DNA from: UBA6059 sp040222235 | GTDB taxonomy: Bacteria > Bacteroidota > Bacteroidia > Cytophagales > Cyclobacteriaceae | Reading direction: 5' to 3' | Length of the DNA: 64,000 nucleotides | Assembly (NCBI GenBank): GCA_040222235.1 | Contig: JAVKDO010000012.1 | Location: 1-64,000, forward strand | Notes under the pieces: model-generated | The model's input: only the letters and a program-made list of their open reading frames with translations | Told to the model about the DNA's origin: nothing | The model's database searches: none | Program-made: the position numbers and the translations under genes | In this document: positions 44,213-52,673 of the stretch, piece after piece | How positions within the stretch are numbered: the stretch's first letter is position 1 | Layout: every line of letters begins with the position of its first letter

Positions 44213-44860
44213 TCAGCTGCATTTTCCTATATTCAGTTTGTCTCTGGTATTATTTAGACTGTAATTGTCCCTAAACAAACCTTTACAGTTAATTAAAAGA
44301 CTCTTAACTGCTTTTTTTACTTCTTCGGGAAGATTTTCAATGTCGTGAGTTTGATTTACAATTAGGCTTTGAGTTTTAAATGAGTGCCTTCCATTCTTAT
44401 ATCGTTGGTCCAGTGCTTTGATAATTAATTCGGCATTATGAAAGGTTAATTGAGGGTAGTTAATAGAGAGTCCAACTAGGGAACCAAAACGGTATACGTT
44501 AGGAACAGTATTGTTTTTGTCCCATTGAGAATAGATCTCTATAAAAGCGTTGCTTTCATTAATTTGTGTTTTAGATAAAACGGAAATTATTTCATTTAGA
44601 ATTGAGTCGTTTGAGGATTTCTTAAAAAGACTAACGATCTGCCCTTCTTCATTTTCTGTAAGATCATTTTCCTGGAGAAGATTTGTAATTAGTTCAACAT
44701 GCTCTGCTTCCGAAGTAATTTGACTCAAATCAATATCTTTAATTGTGGTATTGACCATTGTATTGTCATTTGTAGATTTCGTACAAGAAGAAATACTGAA
44801 AGCAATTAACAGACAGTGAAAGATGATTTTATAACGACTTGTTACCGTGGAAATAAACAT
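44213..44860 (-). CDS. Lipoprotein, paralogue of the 43401-44081 product
   Basis: 215 residues, lipobox SISSC near residue 26. Shared positions with its neighbour include ENEEGQIVSLFKK, SQWDKNN, DQRYKNGRHSFKTQSLIVN and a terminal TRDKLNIGKC. Divergence is high, so the duplication is old. No recognised domain. Confidence 0.6.
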   Translation of the reverse strand: MFISTVTSRYKIIFHCLLIAFSISSCTKSTNDNTMVNTTIKDIDLSQITSEAEHVELITNLLQENDLTENEEGQIVSLFKKSSNDSILNEIISVLSKTQINESNAFIEIYSQWDKNNTVPNVYRFGSLVGLSINYPQLTFHNAELIIKALDQRYKNGRHSFKTQSLIVNQTHDIENLPEEVKKAVKSLLINCKGLFRDNYSLNNTRDKLNIGKCS

Positions 44861-44952
44861 TTAATAAGAGATATATTTTTCATAGTCACGTGATAATATG
44901 TTCAAAACACTTTTATAAAAGTTATTGACATAAGCTTGTTTGCTGCTCGGTT

Positions 44953-46089
44953 TCACCTCCTGCAAACGTCTCTCATCATTTTGACTATTTCGTCCGCACC
45001 TTCAGAACCAAGCGTTCTGGCGTTCCTTAGAATCATACATGCTTTCCTGTTGTCCCCTCCTTCGCTAAATATCTTAGCAGCAATCACATTGGCTTGCTGG
45101 TTTTGCCTATTGTCATTTAGCACTTTTTCGGCAATCGCAAAGGCTTGATCAAGCCTACCATCGTCGATCAGTTTTGTCGCTTCAGCATAGCTAGTGGAGA
45201 TTGATAATTCGGATGCTTTTTCTTCTTCCGTTTTTTCTACCGCAATGATGTTCTCTGGGTTTTTTGGTTTGCCCGTAACTGGGTCAAAATTCCCAGTGTA
45301 TTTGCGACCGTCACCATATTCCATGGTTCCACTCATCAGCTGAAGGGTTTTATTACCTACTGTGTATGCTGAAAATGCATTGTCATAATCGTGTAATGGC
45401 AGTTTAAAACGACCAGAGAATTTATCACCATTTGTATAATTGACAGTTCCAGCACCGATGTTACGGTACTCATCAACTTGGATAGAGGCCGTCAAGTGAC
45501 TCGTCGTATAAGTCCCTTTAAAGGCATGAAAATCCTGAACTTCTCCTCTGAATTCTGCGCCATTGGTATACACAATCTTTCCAGTGCATCGGTCGCTTAG
45601 TAGGTCACTCCACCCGTCCTGATTTGGAGTAATAGTGGCAAATTTGTAGAAGGTCACTGTGGCAGACCCAATGGGTTCTCGAAAAAAGAAACTCCCTTCT
45701 CCTTCCATAATTAATACTCCACCTACCAGACTATAAAGTTGCATTTTCCCTGAACTTACCAACCCAAGAAAATCTCCAGTTACCACAATGCTGTCATTCG
45801 GATAAGACCCAGAATAGTCTTTGTAGATCAATGTTCCTCTTCCGCTAGGAACACTATTTTCAAAACCACCTTCATAGCTCGCTTCTACACGTGAACCCTG
45901 GGACATAGATGACGTAGCAAATTGGAAGGTGCCAGAGAAGTCTATTTTACCTTCCCCGTTTTCACAGTTGCCCGATATACAGGTCTTCGCTTCGGCAGCT
46001 CGCCATTTTTGCACACCATCGATTTGTGCGCTTGCATTGATTGCTATCAATAGCATGATTACTGAGAGCAGTAGCTGTCTATTTTTCAT
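44953..46089 (-). CDS. MORN-repeat secreted protein
   Basis: 378 residues, signal peptide ending INASAQ. Middle section carries irregular MORN-like repeats: GEGKIDFSGTFQF, GRGTLIYKDYSG, GAEFRGEVQDF, GAGTVNYTNGDKFSGRF and GTMEYGDGRKYTGNF. The C-terminal 90 residues are helical and TPR-like (AEATKLIDDGRLDQAFAIAEK). MORN repeats often bind membranes or partner proteins. Function here unknown. Confidence 0.65.
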   Translation of the reverse strand: MKNRQLLLSVIMLLIAINASAQIDGVQKWRAAEAKTCISGNCENGEGKIDFSGTFQFATSSMSQGSRVEASYEGGFENSVPSGRGTLIYKDYSGSYPNDSIVVTGDFLGLVSSGKMQLYSLVGGVLIMEGEGSFFFREPIGSATVTFYKFATITPNQDGWSDLLSDRCTGKIVYTNGAEFRGEVQDFHAFKGTYTTSHLTASIQVDEYRNIGAGTVNYTNGDKFSGRFKLPLHDYDNAFSAYTVGNKTLQLMSGTMEYGDGRKYTGNFDPVTGKPKNPENIIAVEKTEEEKASELSISTSYAEATKLIDDGRLDQAFAIAEKVLNDNRQNQQANVIAAKIFSEGGDNRKACMILRNARTLGSEGADEIVKMMRDVCRR

Positions 46090-46582
46090 AGTTTTACAAT
46101 TAATATAAGAATTTTAAAATTAATTTCAATCTCTACGTTCCAAAATCAAGTTTGGGGCTTCAACTGCCGCATGAAAATGGATCAATCCTTAGATTTCTTC
46201 AATTTGAGATAATCACCAATTTGTAAATCTTGAAGGATGGAATTGAGAATGAATAAGACAATAGCATATGTTAATCTTTTATTCACTGTTGTGGCGATTC
46301 CAATTGAACAGTATCATTTAAATATTTTCTTAACTCTTCCAATCTCAATGCTACTTATCGGTAACTTTCATATTTCCCAATTTCAACTACAGAATCCAAA
46401 CTCAAATACTGAACCTCTACAGCTATAACAATATACTTTTCGCTTTTTGATCCCTAGTAAAGCTAAGCAGTAGGCAATGTTCACGCCATACCCAACAATG
46501 GGTATTATCGATGGGGAAATGTACCTACGTGACGATCGAATCCAATGATTGTATTTGGTCTTTCTCAAAATAAAAAATTTCT
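46090..46582. other. AT-rich intergenic region
   Basis: About 490 bp with a 63-residue plus-strand frame (46237-46428; two hydrophobic stretches) as the only coding candidate. It has no homology I recognise and no clean promoter. No RNA gene seen. Confidence 0.4.
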
Positions 46583-46583
46583 T

Positions 46584-46728
46584 GAAACCAACTATCCCCG
46601 AGGCAAGCCGTCGGGGTATTTCACTGGTTTCATTTTGATCTGAAGATCAAAAACCGAAATCATTTATTTGGATCCCCGCCTTCGCGGGGATGACGGTTTT
46701 ATTGGAACCCCGAGGCAGAGCCTCGAGG
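46584..46728. repeat. Cluster of three REP-like palindromes
   Basis: CCCCGAGGCAAGCCGTCGGG (46596-46615, plus one more G) is flanked by GAAACCA/TGGTTTC. Next TTGATCT-GA-AGATCAA (46635-46650). Then TCCCCGC-CTTC-GCGGGGA (46673-46690), flanked by AAACCG/CGGTTT. Finally CGAGGC-AGA-GCCTCG (46711-46725) within CCCCGAGGC...GCCTCGAGG. Four hairpins in 145 bp, typical of interspersed REP elements. Confidence 0.7.
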
Positions 46729-46875
46729 AATTCTTTGGATTAAACCCATCTCTCAGGACATTTTTGTTAAGATCACTTTTTAGACAGACGCAAATGAGTT
46801 AAACCTTATGGCATAAAGGTTTAGCCATACCCGTGATTCAATACAATGATATCTTTCTTGGCGGTTAATACACCG

Positions 46876-46990
46876 TCGCTAAATGATCTGTACGCTAACC
46901 AGTTCAACCACCATATCTGTAGAAGACTTTGTCTGGAAGGGTGATGTATATATGCCTTTTGGAAAGGCAGGGTATAAGAGGCTGCAATAA
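46876..46990 (+). pseudogene. 3' remnant of a duplicate of the 40494-40967 gene
   Basis: The frame ending at TAA 46988-46990 reads ICTLTSSTTISVEDFVWKGD then VYMPFGKAGYKRLQ, matching IYTLTSPTTIYVEDFVWKSK then EYVTFGKAQYSKLDE of the intact gene 6 kb away. The apparent ATG at 46883 aligns with a Thr codon (ACG) of the intact copy, so it is not a true start. Upstream sequence no longer matches. A truncated duplicate. Confidence 0.8.
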
Positions 46991-47121
46991 CAGAATTCTA
47001 ACAGCCCTCAAAACCAGAATAGCAAAATCGAAAAAAATGTTGGAGTGTGGCTACCATGCAAAGATTGGATCGTGCAGAGACAACACTCAATATCTACAGG
47101 TTTTAAGCTTTTAATGTTCCG

Positions 47122-48972
47122 CTACCTTCGACCAATTTCTTCAAGTCTCCTGTGCACATCAACCAAATAAATATCCTGATTGCTCCTTGTGAACTCATAA
47201 ATGACTTGGTATTCATCAAGCCATCTGAGGTTTTCCTCTTCTTCTGGAGAAGTAGTGAGTCGTTTCGTTGCTAGTCCATCTAGCGATAAGACGTAAATGT
47301 CTGGAAAGGATTCATCGTTATCGGAAGAAACAAATGCTATCGAACGTCCATCTGTTGAATATTGACCCCATTTGGCATTCTGCATCCCTGTCTCAACTGC
47401 AGAGTATGTCCCACTACTTATGGAGTACTCATAGATTTGATTTACTCCTTCAATTTTTCCATAAAACAGAAGCTTATCTCCCCCATAAGAATGAGTTGGA
47501 AAAAGGCTTGCGGTTTCATGTTTAACTAGCCTCCTAGCTTTTCCGGTACTCAAGCGATGTACCCAAATTTCATAGTTTGAATAACTGGTGGTCGGATCGT
47601 GAGCGAATGCTACTAAATCATCGTCTATCCAGCAATAGGGTCTATTTATTCCGCCTATTTTAGTAATCTGTTCTCTTCTCTTTGAGGTTAAATCAATAGA
47701 CCATAAGTTGTTAGTATCAGTGGCCCCACCTTCGCCATAGAGAAAGCTAATTCTGTTAGGCTGATTTGGTATCCAGGTAGGAAAAATTGCCATGTGATGT
47801 TTCTCCAAAGGAGGGATACTGATTACCTCCTTGGCACTATCATTAATTAGAATAATTTCATGCTCCTCATTGTTGTACGCAATCCATTCACCCGATTCGT
47901 CCACAGAGGGATGGTATTGGTGCTCTTTTGGTCTATTTGGTGCAAGTAATCGACTTTCTGAGTCTTGGAGGGCAATTGAATGAATCTTTGAGTATTCAGA
48001 AGTTCCAGAAAATGCTAGTTGATCTTCATTAGGCAACCAAGACATTGGATCCCATAGTACATTGATATCCTTGTGCAGTGCAAGGTTCGTATTCTGCTTC
48101 ATATCGCGACTATGTAGCATGACCTGCATTGTACCATTATGGTAGAAATATGCTACCTTATTGCTATTCTCATTTAGAGAAGGGCCAAACTCCTCAATAT
48201 TTTCGTCTGTGATTCTGATGAGGCTTCCTGACAACACCTCTGTCAGCCAGATATCCGTCATTTCTCCATTCCACGTGCTGTAAAAAGATACTTCCAATGC
48301 ATTGCTTGACCAACGAGGTAGCCATTCAAACCCCTCTTGATCGTTTATTAATTGTTTAACTCGCTCGGACTCCAAGTGAATCGCCTGGAGATGGTTGGTA
48401 GTAGACCCTCTCGGTCTAAACCCAACCCATTCCGCATCAAAGGAGAATCCAAAGTTGGTTTCATCTCCATTTAGATCCGTCAACTGAGTTTGCTCGCCGG
48501 AGGTCAGATCAAGTAACCAAACGTTTTTATCTTCCTCTTTCCTGTCCAACACCAATTTACGTCCATCGGGTGACCAATGGGCATTAGAAGCATTTTGCTG
48601 CCAACTTGTTATGCTGTCTCTTTTTAGAGTCGTGAGGTCAATCCTCTCAATTCTAGATTGATTTCTTTGACCAAGAGTATAGGTTATGAAATTATCATCT
48701 GGGGACCATTGAACATGGTTTTTACTTCCTGAACCAGTTGTTAGCTGCTTTGATTCTTTGGATTCTAAGTCATAGAGGAATATTTGCCAAAGACCCTGCT
48801 CATTGCTACTGTAGACCATGAGTTTTCCACTGTTGGAAAACCTCGGTTTCTCTTGATCACCATCTGCATCAACAAGTTTGATTAACGACGGCCTATCTGC
48901 ATTCTCAGGAAGTGGATCACAACCTTGAATCCAGAATAATATGGGAATTAGAAAGAGAATTTTGCTTTTCAT
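47122..48972 (-). CDS. PD40/TolB-like beta-propeller lipoprotein
   Basis: 616 residues; lipobox WIQGC near residue 18. Repeated PD40 (WD40-like) blades: KPRFSNSGKLMVYSSNEQG, VQWSPDDNFITYTLG, AHWSPDGRKLVLDRK, AKWGQYSTDGRSIAFVSSDN and others, probably two propellers. TolB-like propellers bind proteins or sugars; no catalytic domain follows, unlike S9 peptidases. One of three PD40 proteins in the window. Confidence 0.82.
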   Translation of the reverse strand: MKSKILFLIPILFWIQGCDPLPENADRPSLIKLVDADGDQEKPRFSNSGKLMVYSSNEQGLWQIFLYDLESKESKQLTTGSGSKNHVQWSPDDNFITYTLGQRNQSRIERIDLTTLKRDSITSWQQNASNAHWSPDGRKLVLDRKEEDKNVWLLDLTSGEQTQLTDLNGDETNFGFSFDAEWVGFRPRGSTTNHLQAIHLESERVKQLINDQEGFEWLPRWSSNALEVSFYSTWNGEMTDIWLTEVLSGSLIRITDENIEEFGPSLNENSNKVAYFYHNGTMQVMLHSRDMKQNTNLALHKDINVLWDPMSWLPNEDQLAFSGTSEYSKIHSIALQDSESRLLAPNRPKEHQYHPSVDESGEWIAYNNEEHEIILINDSAKEVISIPPLEKHHMAIFPTWIPNQPNRISFLYGEGGATDTNNLWSIDLTSKRREQITKIGGINRPYCWIDDDLVAFAHDPTTSYSNYEIWVHRLSTGKARRLVKHETASLFPTHSYGGDKLLFYGKIEGVNQIYEYSISSGTYSAVETGMQNAKWGQYSTDGRSIAFVSSDNDESFPDIYVLSLDGLATKRLTTSPEEEENLRWLDEYQVIYEFTRSNQDIYLVDVHRRLEEIGRR

Positions 48973-49056
48973 GAGAGTCTAACATTAAGGCCTAACTAGA
49001 GACGTCCAAAAATTGTAAGAGGCAACTATGGAGTCACATACTATTACGCTCAGCGT

Positions 49057-49386
49057 TCATATATTCTTTACTGGCCAAACCAATATTCTTCCTCCATTTC
49101 TTATGATTGGGTTATGTCTTGCAAGGTCTGCGGCATGATCAATATCATCAGCCTTAATCACCATAATGCCGCCAATCTTATTTGATATTGACATAAAATC
49201 ACCGCTTTTGATCACAGCATCATTCTCGACCATTCTACCCACTGAAGATTCAACTGGGATTCCGCTCTTAAAGTGATTACCGTTATTTAAATAACTCATA
49301 AACTTTCCATATTCAGTATAATGCTTAGGTAAATCCTCAGGATTTTCTGGTTCACCACCTATAAAAACTAGAACGAATTCTTTCAT
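49057..49386 (-). CDS. YciI/DGPF-like protein
   Basis: 109 residues with a compact ferredoxin-like pattern: MKEFVLVFIGG, YTEYGKFMSYLNNGNHFKSG, GGIMVIKADDIDHAADLARHNP, RILVWPV. This matches the YCII/DGPF family of small cytoplasmic proteins of unclear role, often near sigma factors, though none is here. Confidence 0.72.
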   Translation of the reverse strand: MKEFVLVFIGGEPENPEDLPKHYTEYGKFMSYLNNGNHFKSGIPVESSVGRMVENDAVIKSGDFMSISNKIGGIMVIKADDIDHAADLARHNPIIRNGGRILVWPVKNI

Positions 49387-49760
49387 ATTATGATTATTGA
49401 AATTGAAATAACCTCTCGAATATTCTGATTACATTTTTACATACTATTATCTTTCAGGCCATGTCTTTTCGAGCCTCCTTTCAATTTCAAAAGTACTGTT
49501 CTTGATCTATCGATTTTTTGAAACATTGGACGGTTAGATGCATTGATACAAATACCCTGCACCTGTAGCAAGAGCTATTGGCATTTCATCAAATCTTATG
49601 ATGATGAGTCAGTCATGATGATTGAGATTGTCCGAATAGATGAATTCATACTTCCTTTAGTATCCTCAACAATGTCTTAGTGATTCTTTGAGGTACCTTT
49701 TAACATATATGTTAAAAGACCTCTCCTGAGATTAGACTAAAACTCAAAACAAAACAGCAT
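49387..49760. other. Intergenic region with one large palindrome
   Basis: 374 bp between divergent genes. The only structure I see is the inverted repeat at 49690-49723, listed separately. No RNA gene or small protein is supported. Confidence 0.5.
49690..49723. promoter_or_regulatory. Perfect 22-bp palindrome upstream of the NTF2-like gene
   Basis: CTTTTAACATA (49697-49707) is followed directly by its exact reverse complement (49708-49718). GAGGT (49690-49694) and ACCTC (49719-49723) extend the arms past a 2-nt bulge. It ends 37 bp before the start at 49761; no T-run follows, which favours an operator. Confidence 0.5.
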
Positions 49761-50210
49761 ATGATCTATCGCAATAGCTTATTGAGGATCCTCCTCTTGT
49801 TCTTCATCATAGTGTCTTCAAAAAACAACTCATTAGCACAACAGAATGATTCCACGCAAATAGCAAAGGCTATTGATAATTATATAGTGGGTTGGCGCAC
49901 CGGTGATACTGATATGCTCAATAAGGCATTTGACCGGGATGCGGGGCTGGTTCTTTGGGTGGACAAGAGCGGTGAAAACGAAAAACTTAAATCAATGAAG
50001 TTTTCTGAGCTACTCAATGATAGGAAAACCAATGAAGGCTATGGTATCAACTACGAGGTTCAGAGTCTCAATATCATAGATTCACAAATTGCTATAGCAC
50101 TAGTCAAAATTCCGAAAAGAGATAATCACTACATTGACTGTCTTGAACTTCAAAAGATCAACGGGGACTGGAAGATTGTACTTAAATCCTTTGTTTACTT
50201 CAAGGAATAA
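49761..50210 (+). CDS. Secreted NTF2-like protein (putative lumazine-binding family)
   Basis: 149 residues, signal peptide ending NSLAQQ. Core pattern IAKAIDNYIVGWRTGDTDMLNKAFDRDA plus a C-terminal LELQKINGDWKIVLKSFVYFKE is that of secreted cone-shaped NTF2-like proteins (PF12893 type). Ligand or enzyme activity unknown. Controlled possibly by the palindrome upstream. Confidence 0.75.
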   Translation: MIYRNSLLRILLLFFIIVSSKNNSLAQQNDSTQIAKAIDNYIVGWRTGDTDMLNKAFDRDAGLVLWVDKSGENEKLKSMKFSELLNDRKTNEGYGINYEVQSLNIIDSQIAIALVKIPKRDNHYIDCLELQKINGDWKIVLKSFVYFKE

Positions 50211-50596
50211 TAGGCCAGATAATACAAACTCTTCAAGAGAGAAGCTCTATACTGTTACCGATTCTTGTTTCACTTCCTTAATTTCTTACCTAGGCGCTAT
50301 TAGCAGATTTCGTAAAATCTTATACGCTGCATAAAAGAGCATAAATTAGACTAGTCAGCTACCCATAGATCATATGTCCTAATCTAGCAGATGTAACCTC
50401 TGATAATTTTCTTTCTAGGAAACATTTTAATCTCGAAAGCAAATTGTTCATAAATGAAGAGAAAAATCAGTTAGCTGGGTCTTGTAAAAAAATGTCACCG
50501 ACTATTGAGCTCAACTAGGTTACCTCCATAGTTGAATTGTTCTTAACTTATATTCACATAGAACTGATCTATACTTGACATCTGAACTATGCACTT
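50211..50596. other. Intergenic region without recognised features
   Basis: 386 bp, AT-rich. A TATACTTG at about 50568 could be a -7 element for the AraC-type gene but lacks a -33 partner. Nothing else stands out. Confidence 0.4.
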
Positions 50597-52021
50597 ATGA
50601 TCATGCGATATTTATTTCTGATCGTTTGTTTTTGTCTCCACACTAGTGTTAGTTTCTCAGCGGCAGATCGCTTGGATCAATCACCTCATGAGCAAAAGGC
50701 TGAAGGCGAAAAAATAGTCAGGCCTTTTGGCAAAGTATTTAACACGCCCACAACAACTATGTTCAGGTGTCCTCCCTGTGGTTGTCGTAATGATGGCTTA
50801 CACTTTGGGCATTCGGGTACATGCTCGGCATGCAGTATGACACTAGTCCCAGTCAACGGTGGGTTTAAGGGCCAAGTCGATGAGGCAATTGGCTTTGTTT
50901 TCGAGGACAATGCTGTGGGTTTTCTATATCCTAAACTGATCTACCCAATATTTGCCGGAAGTATGTTATTCTCGCTGTTTATGCTTTTTTCGAGCTTCCG
51001 AGGCAAATCTCTGAATATTTTTCTGTCGGGATTGATCCTTGTCATTGCCCTCTATGCTTTCAAAAATCAACTCTATGGTGTAGAAGACGGCCTCACATCT
51101 TACAGGTATGCAATTTTCACGCCTATCTCGTTCATTCTATTCATTGGCCCGCTACTCTATTTTCACATCTACAGCTTACTCGACCAGCAGTTTTATTGGA
51201 AAAAGACCTACTGGATTCATCTCATTCCAGGGACATTTTTCTTTCTGGCTTACGCAGTTCTTGCAGTTGCACCTGAAGTCATAAAAGAGCAGTTTGTATT
51301 TTCACATTTTGATGTTTCGTTCAGCGTGCCTGAGCAGGTATTGACTATTCTATCTGGCTATGTTTATTCATGGTTGAGCTATCGAAAATATCTAGTATGG
51401 GCCGATCAGCATAAGGCCAATGAAGTGCTAATCAAAGCCTGGGCTCCTAAGCTCATCTTCATTTTGATAGGATTACTAACTATTTGGTCAATTACAATTA
51501 TTCTAAATTTTTGGCTATTCGATTTCGGAGTGACCACACTCACCAATTATCCCCTTTGGATAGCCTGTGCCATTTTTCTTTCATGGATAGCTGTTGAAAT
51601 ATTATTAAACCCTAAATTCTTTCTATTAAGGAAGAGTGCTCTTTTGTCAGGAGACGGGGTTATTTCTGGTAAGGACTTAAGCCAATATACCCATAGACTT
51701 GAAAGCCTTATGAAAGAGGAAAAGATCTATGTGGACCCCAACCTCAACCTCGAAAAGCTAGCAGCTGGACTCAACATCAACCCCAGGTACTTAAGCTCAG
51801 TATTGAATAATGGTATAGGTAAGAGCTTCTACGATTTCGTCAATGCCTATCGGATTAATGAAGTCAAAGTGATGCTGAGAGATGAAAGAAACCAAAACCT
51901 TACTATCGAGGCTATTGCCAACCAGGCCGGGTTCAGGTCAAAATCAAGCTTTAATACGGCATTCAAGAGGCTTACACATATGACTCCAAGAGAATATATG
52001 AGGAGTCACTCGGAAGTCTAA
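50597..52021 (+). CDS. Membrane AraC-family regulator with heavy-metal-binding-like domain
   Basis: 474 residues. Signal or anchor helix (1-20); then FRCPPCGCRNDGLHFGHSGT and CSACSMTLVPV (about 56-87), a Cys/His pattern like the heavy-metal-binding domain of CopA/CusB-type proteins; about seven membrane helices (110-340); and a C-terminal AraC-type double HTH (LEKLAAGLNINPRYLSSVLN, LTIEAIANQAGFRSKSSFNT). A single polypeptide that could sense a metal or ligand outside the cytoplasm and bind DNA inside. Targets unknown. No metal-efflux gene is adjacent. Confidence 0.85.
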   Translation: MIMRYLFLIVCFCLHTSVSFSAADRLDQSPHEQKAEGEKIVRPFGKVFNTPTTTMFRCPPCGCRNDGLHFGHSGTCSACSMTLVPVNGGFKGQVDEAIGFVFEDNAVGFLYPKLIYPIFAGSMLFSLFMLFSSFRGKSLNIFLSGLILVIALYAFKNQLYGVEDGLTSYRYAIFTPISFILFIGPLLYFHIYSLLDQQFYWKKTYWIHLIPGTFFFLAYAVLAVAPEVIKEQFVFSHFDVSFSVPEQVLTILSGYVYSWLSYRKYLVWADQHKANEVLIKAWAPKLIFILIGLLTIWSITIILNFWLFDFGVTTLTNYPLWIACAIFLSWIAVEILLNPKFFLLRKSALLSGDGVISGKDLSQYTHRLESLMKEEKIYVDPNLNLEKLAAGLNINPRYLSSVLNNGIGKSFYDFVNAYRINEVKVMLRDERNQNLTIEAIANQAGFRSKSSFNTAFKRLTHMTPREYMRSHSEV

Positions 52022-52042
52022 CGGTAATAGCCGTGACAAAGG

Positions 52043-52642
52043 CTACTGCTCAGGTACATCTGTCACAGCATGGTTCTCTACACAGCGACAACTAAGTGAA
52101 TAGGATTTGACAACCCTGCTCCGATAAACTAAGTCATCACCCATGTCTACATCCCTATGCCAGGCATGAGCAAAATCAGCTTCTGTTGAGGTCCAGAATG
52201 CGCTATTTGCTTCCAAGGCTCTATATTCTCCATTCTTCCTTCTCCAACCTCCATATAGTATTTCCATTCCACTTGAGCCCCCAGCTTTCATCTTACCCCC
52301 TTCGTCTTTGCCACGGTTGCCACGATAGGCTATCTCTTTAAAATCCATACCAAGTGCAATCTCTATCTTCTGCCATTCATACTCTGTTGAGAGATGCCAT
52401 CCATCAGGGCAGGCTTGCAGAGCTACTTCCCATTTATAAAGTCTTCCATATTTATGACAGTTAGCGGGATCATTGTTATAGCAGTGAGATCCATCAACAT
52501 CATAATTGAGATTCTGCGCAAACCATGTCATACTATCAATCGTGACTGTTCGATACTCTTTACCATCTCGAGAGTCAGTAAATGACTGAGCAAAGCACTG
52601 ATGACTGCTTAGTACTATGATCATGATTATAGTGCTTTTCAT
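52043..52642 (-). CDS. FISUMP domain secreted protein
   Basis: 199 residues; signal peptide ending CFAQ. FTDSRDGKEYRTVTIDSMTWFAQNLNYD, GRLYKWEVALQACPDGWHLSTEYEWQ and a late SYSLSCRCVENH are the hallmarks of the FISUMP (Fibrobacter succinogenes major paralogous) domain. These are surface or periplasmic proteins of unknown role. Near-contiguous with the downstream end of the FtsX-type permease (31 bp). Confidence 0.85.
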   Translation of the reverse strand: MKSTIIMIIVLSSHQCFAQSFTDSRDGKEYRTVTIDSMTWFAQNLNYDVDGSHCYNNDPANCHKYGRLYKWEVALQACPDGWHLSTEYEWQKIEIALGMDFKEIAYRGNRGKDEGGKMKAGGSSGMEILYGGWRRKNGEYRALEANSAFWTSTEADFAHAWHRDVDMGDDLVYRSRVVKSYSLSCRCVENHAVTDVPEQ

Positions 52643-52673
52643 ACTATTGTAGTTTTTATTTTTGATTCAGACG

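Noticed and set aside
46237..46428. 63-residue plus-strand frame with hydrophobic stretches
   Set aside because: Could be a small membrane protein but lacks a promoter, neighbours or homology; left as part of the intergenic entry.
46584..46728. Possible CRISPR array
   Set aside because: The repeats are palindromes of unequal sequence without regular spacers; no cas genes nearby.
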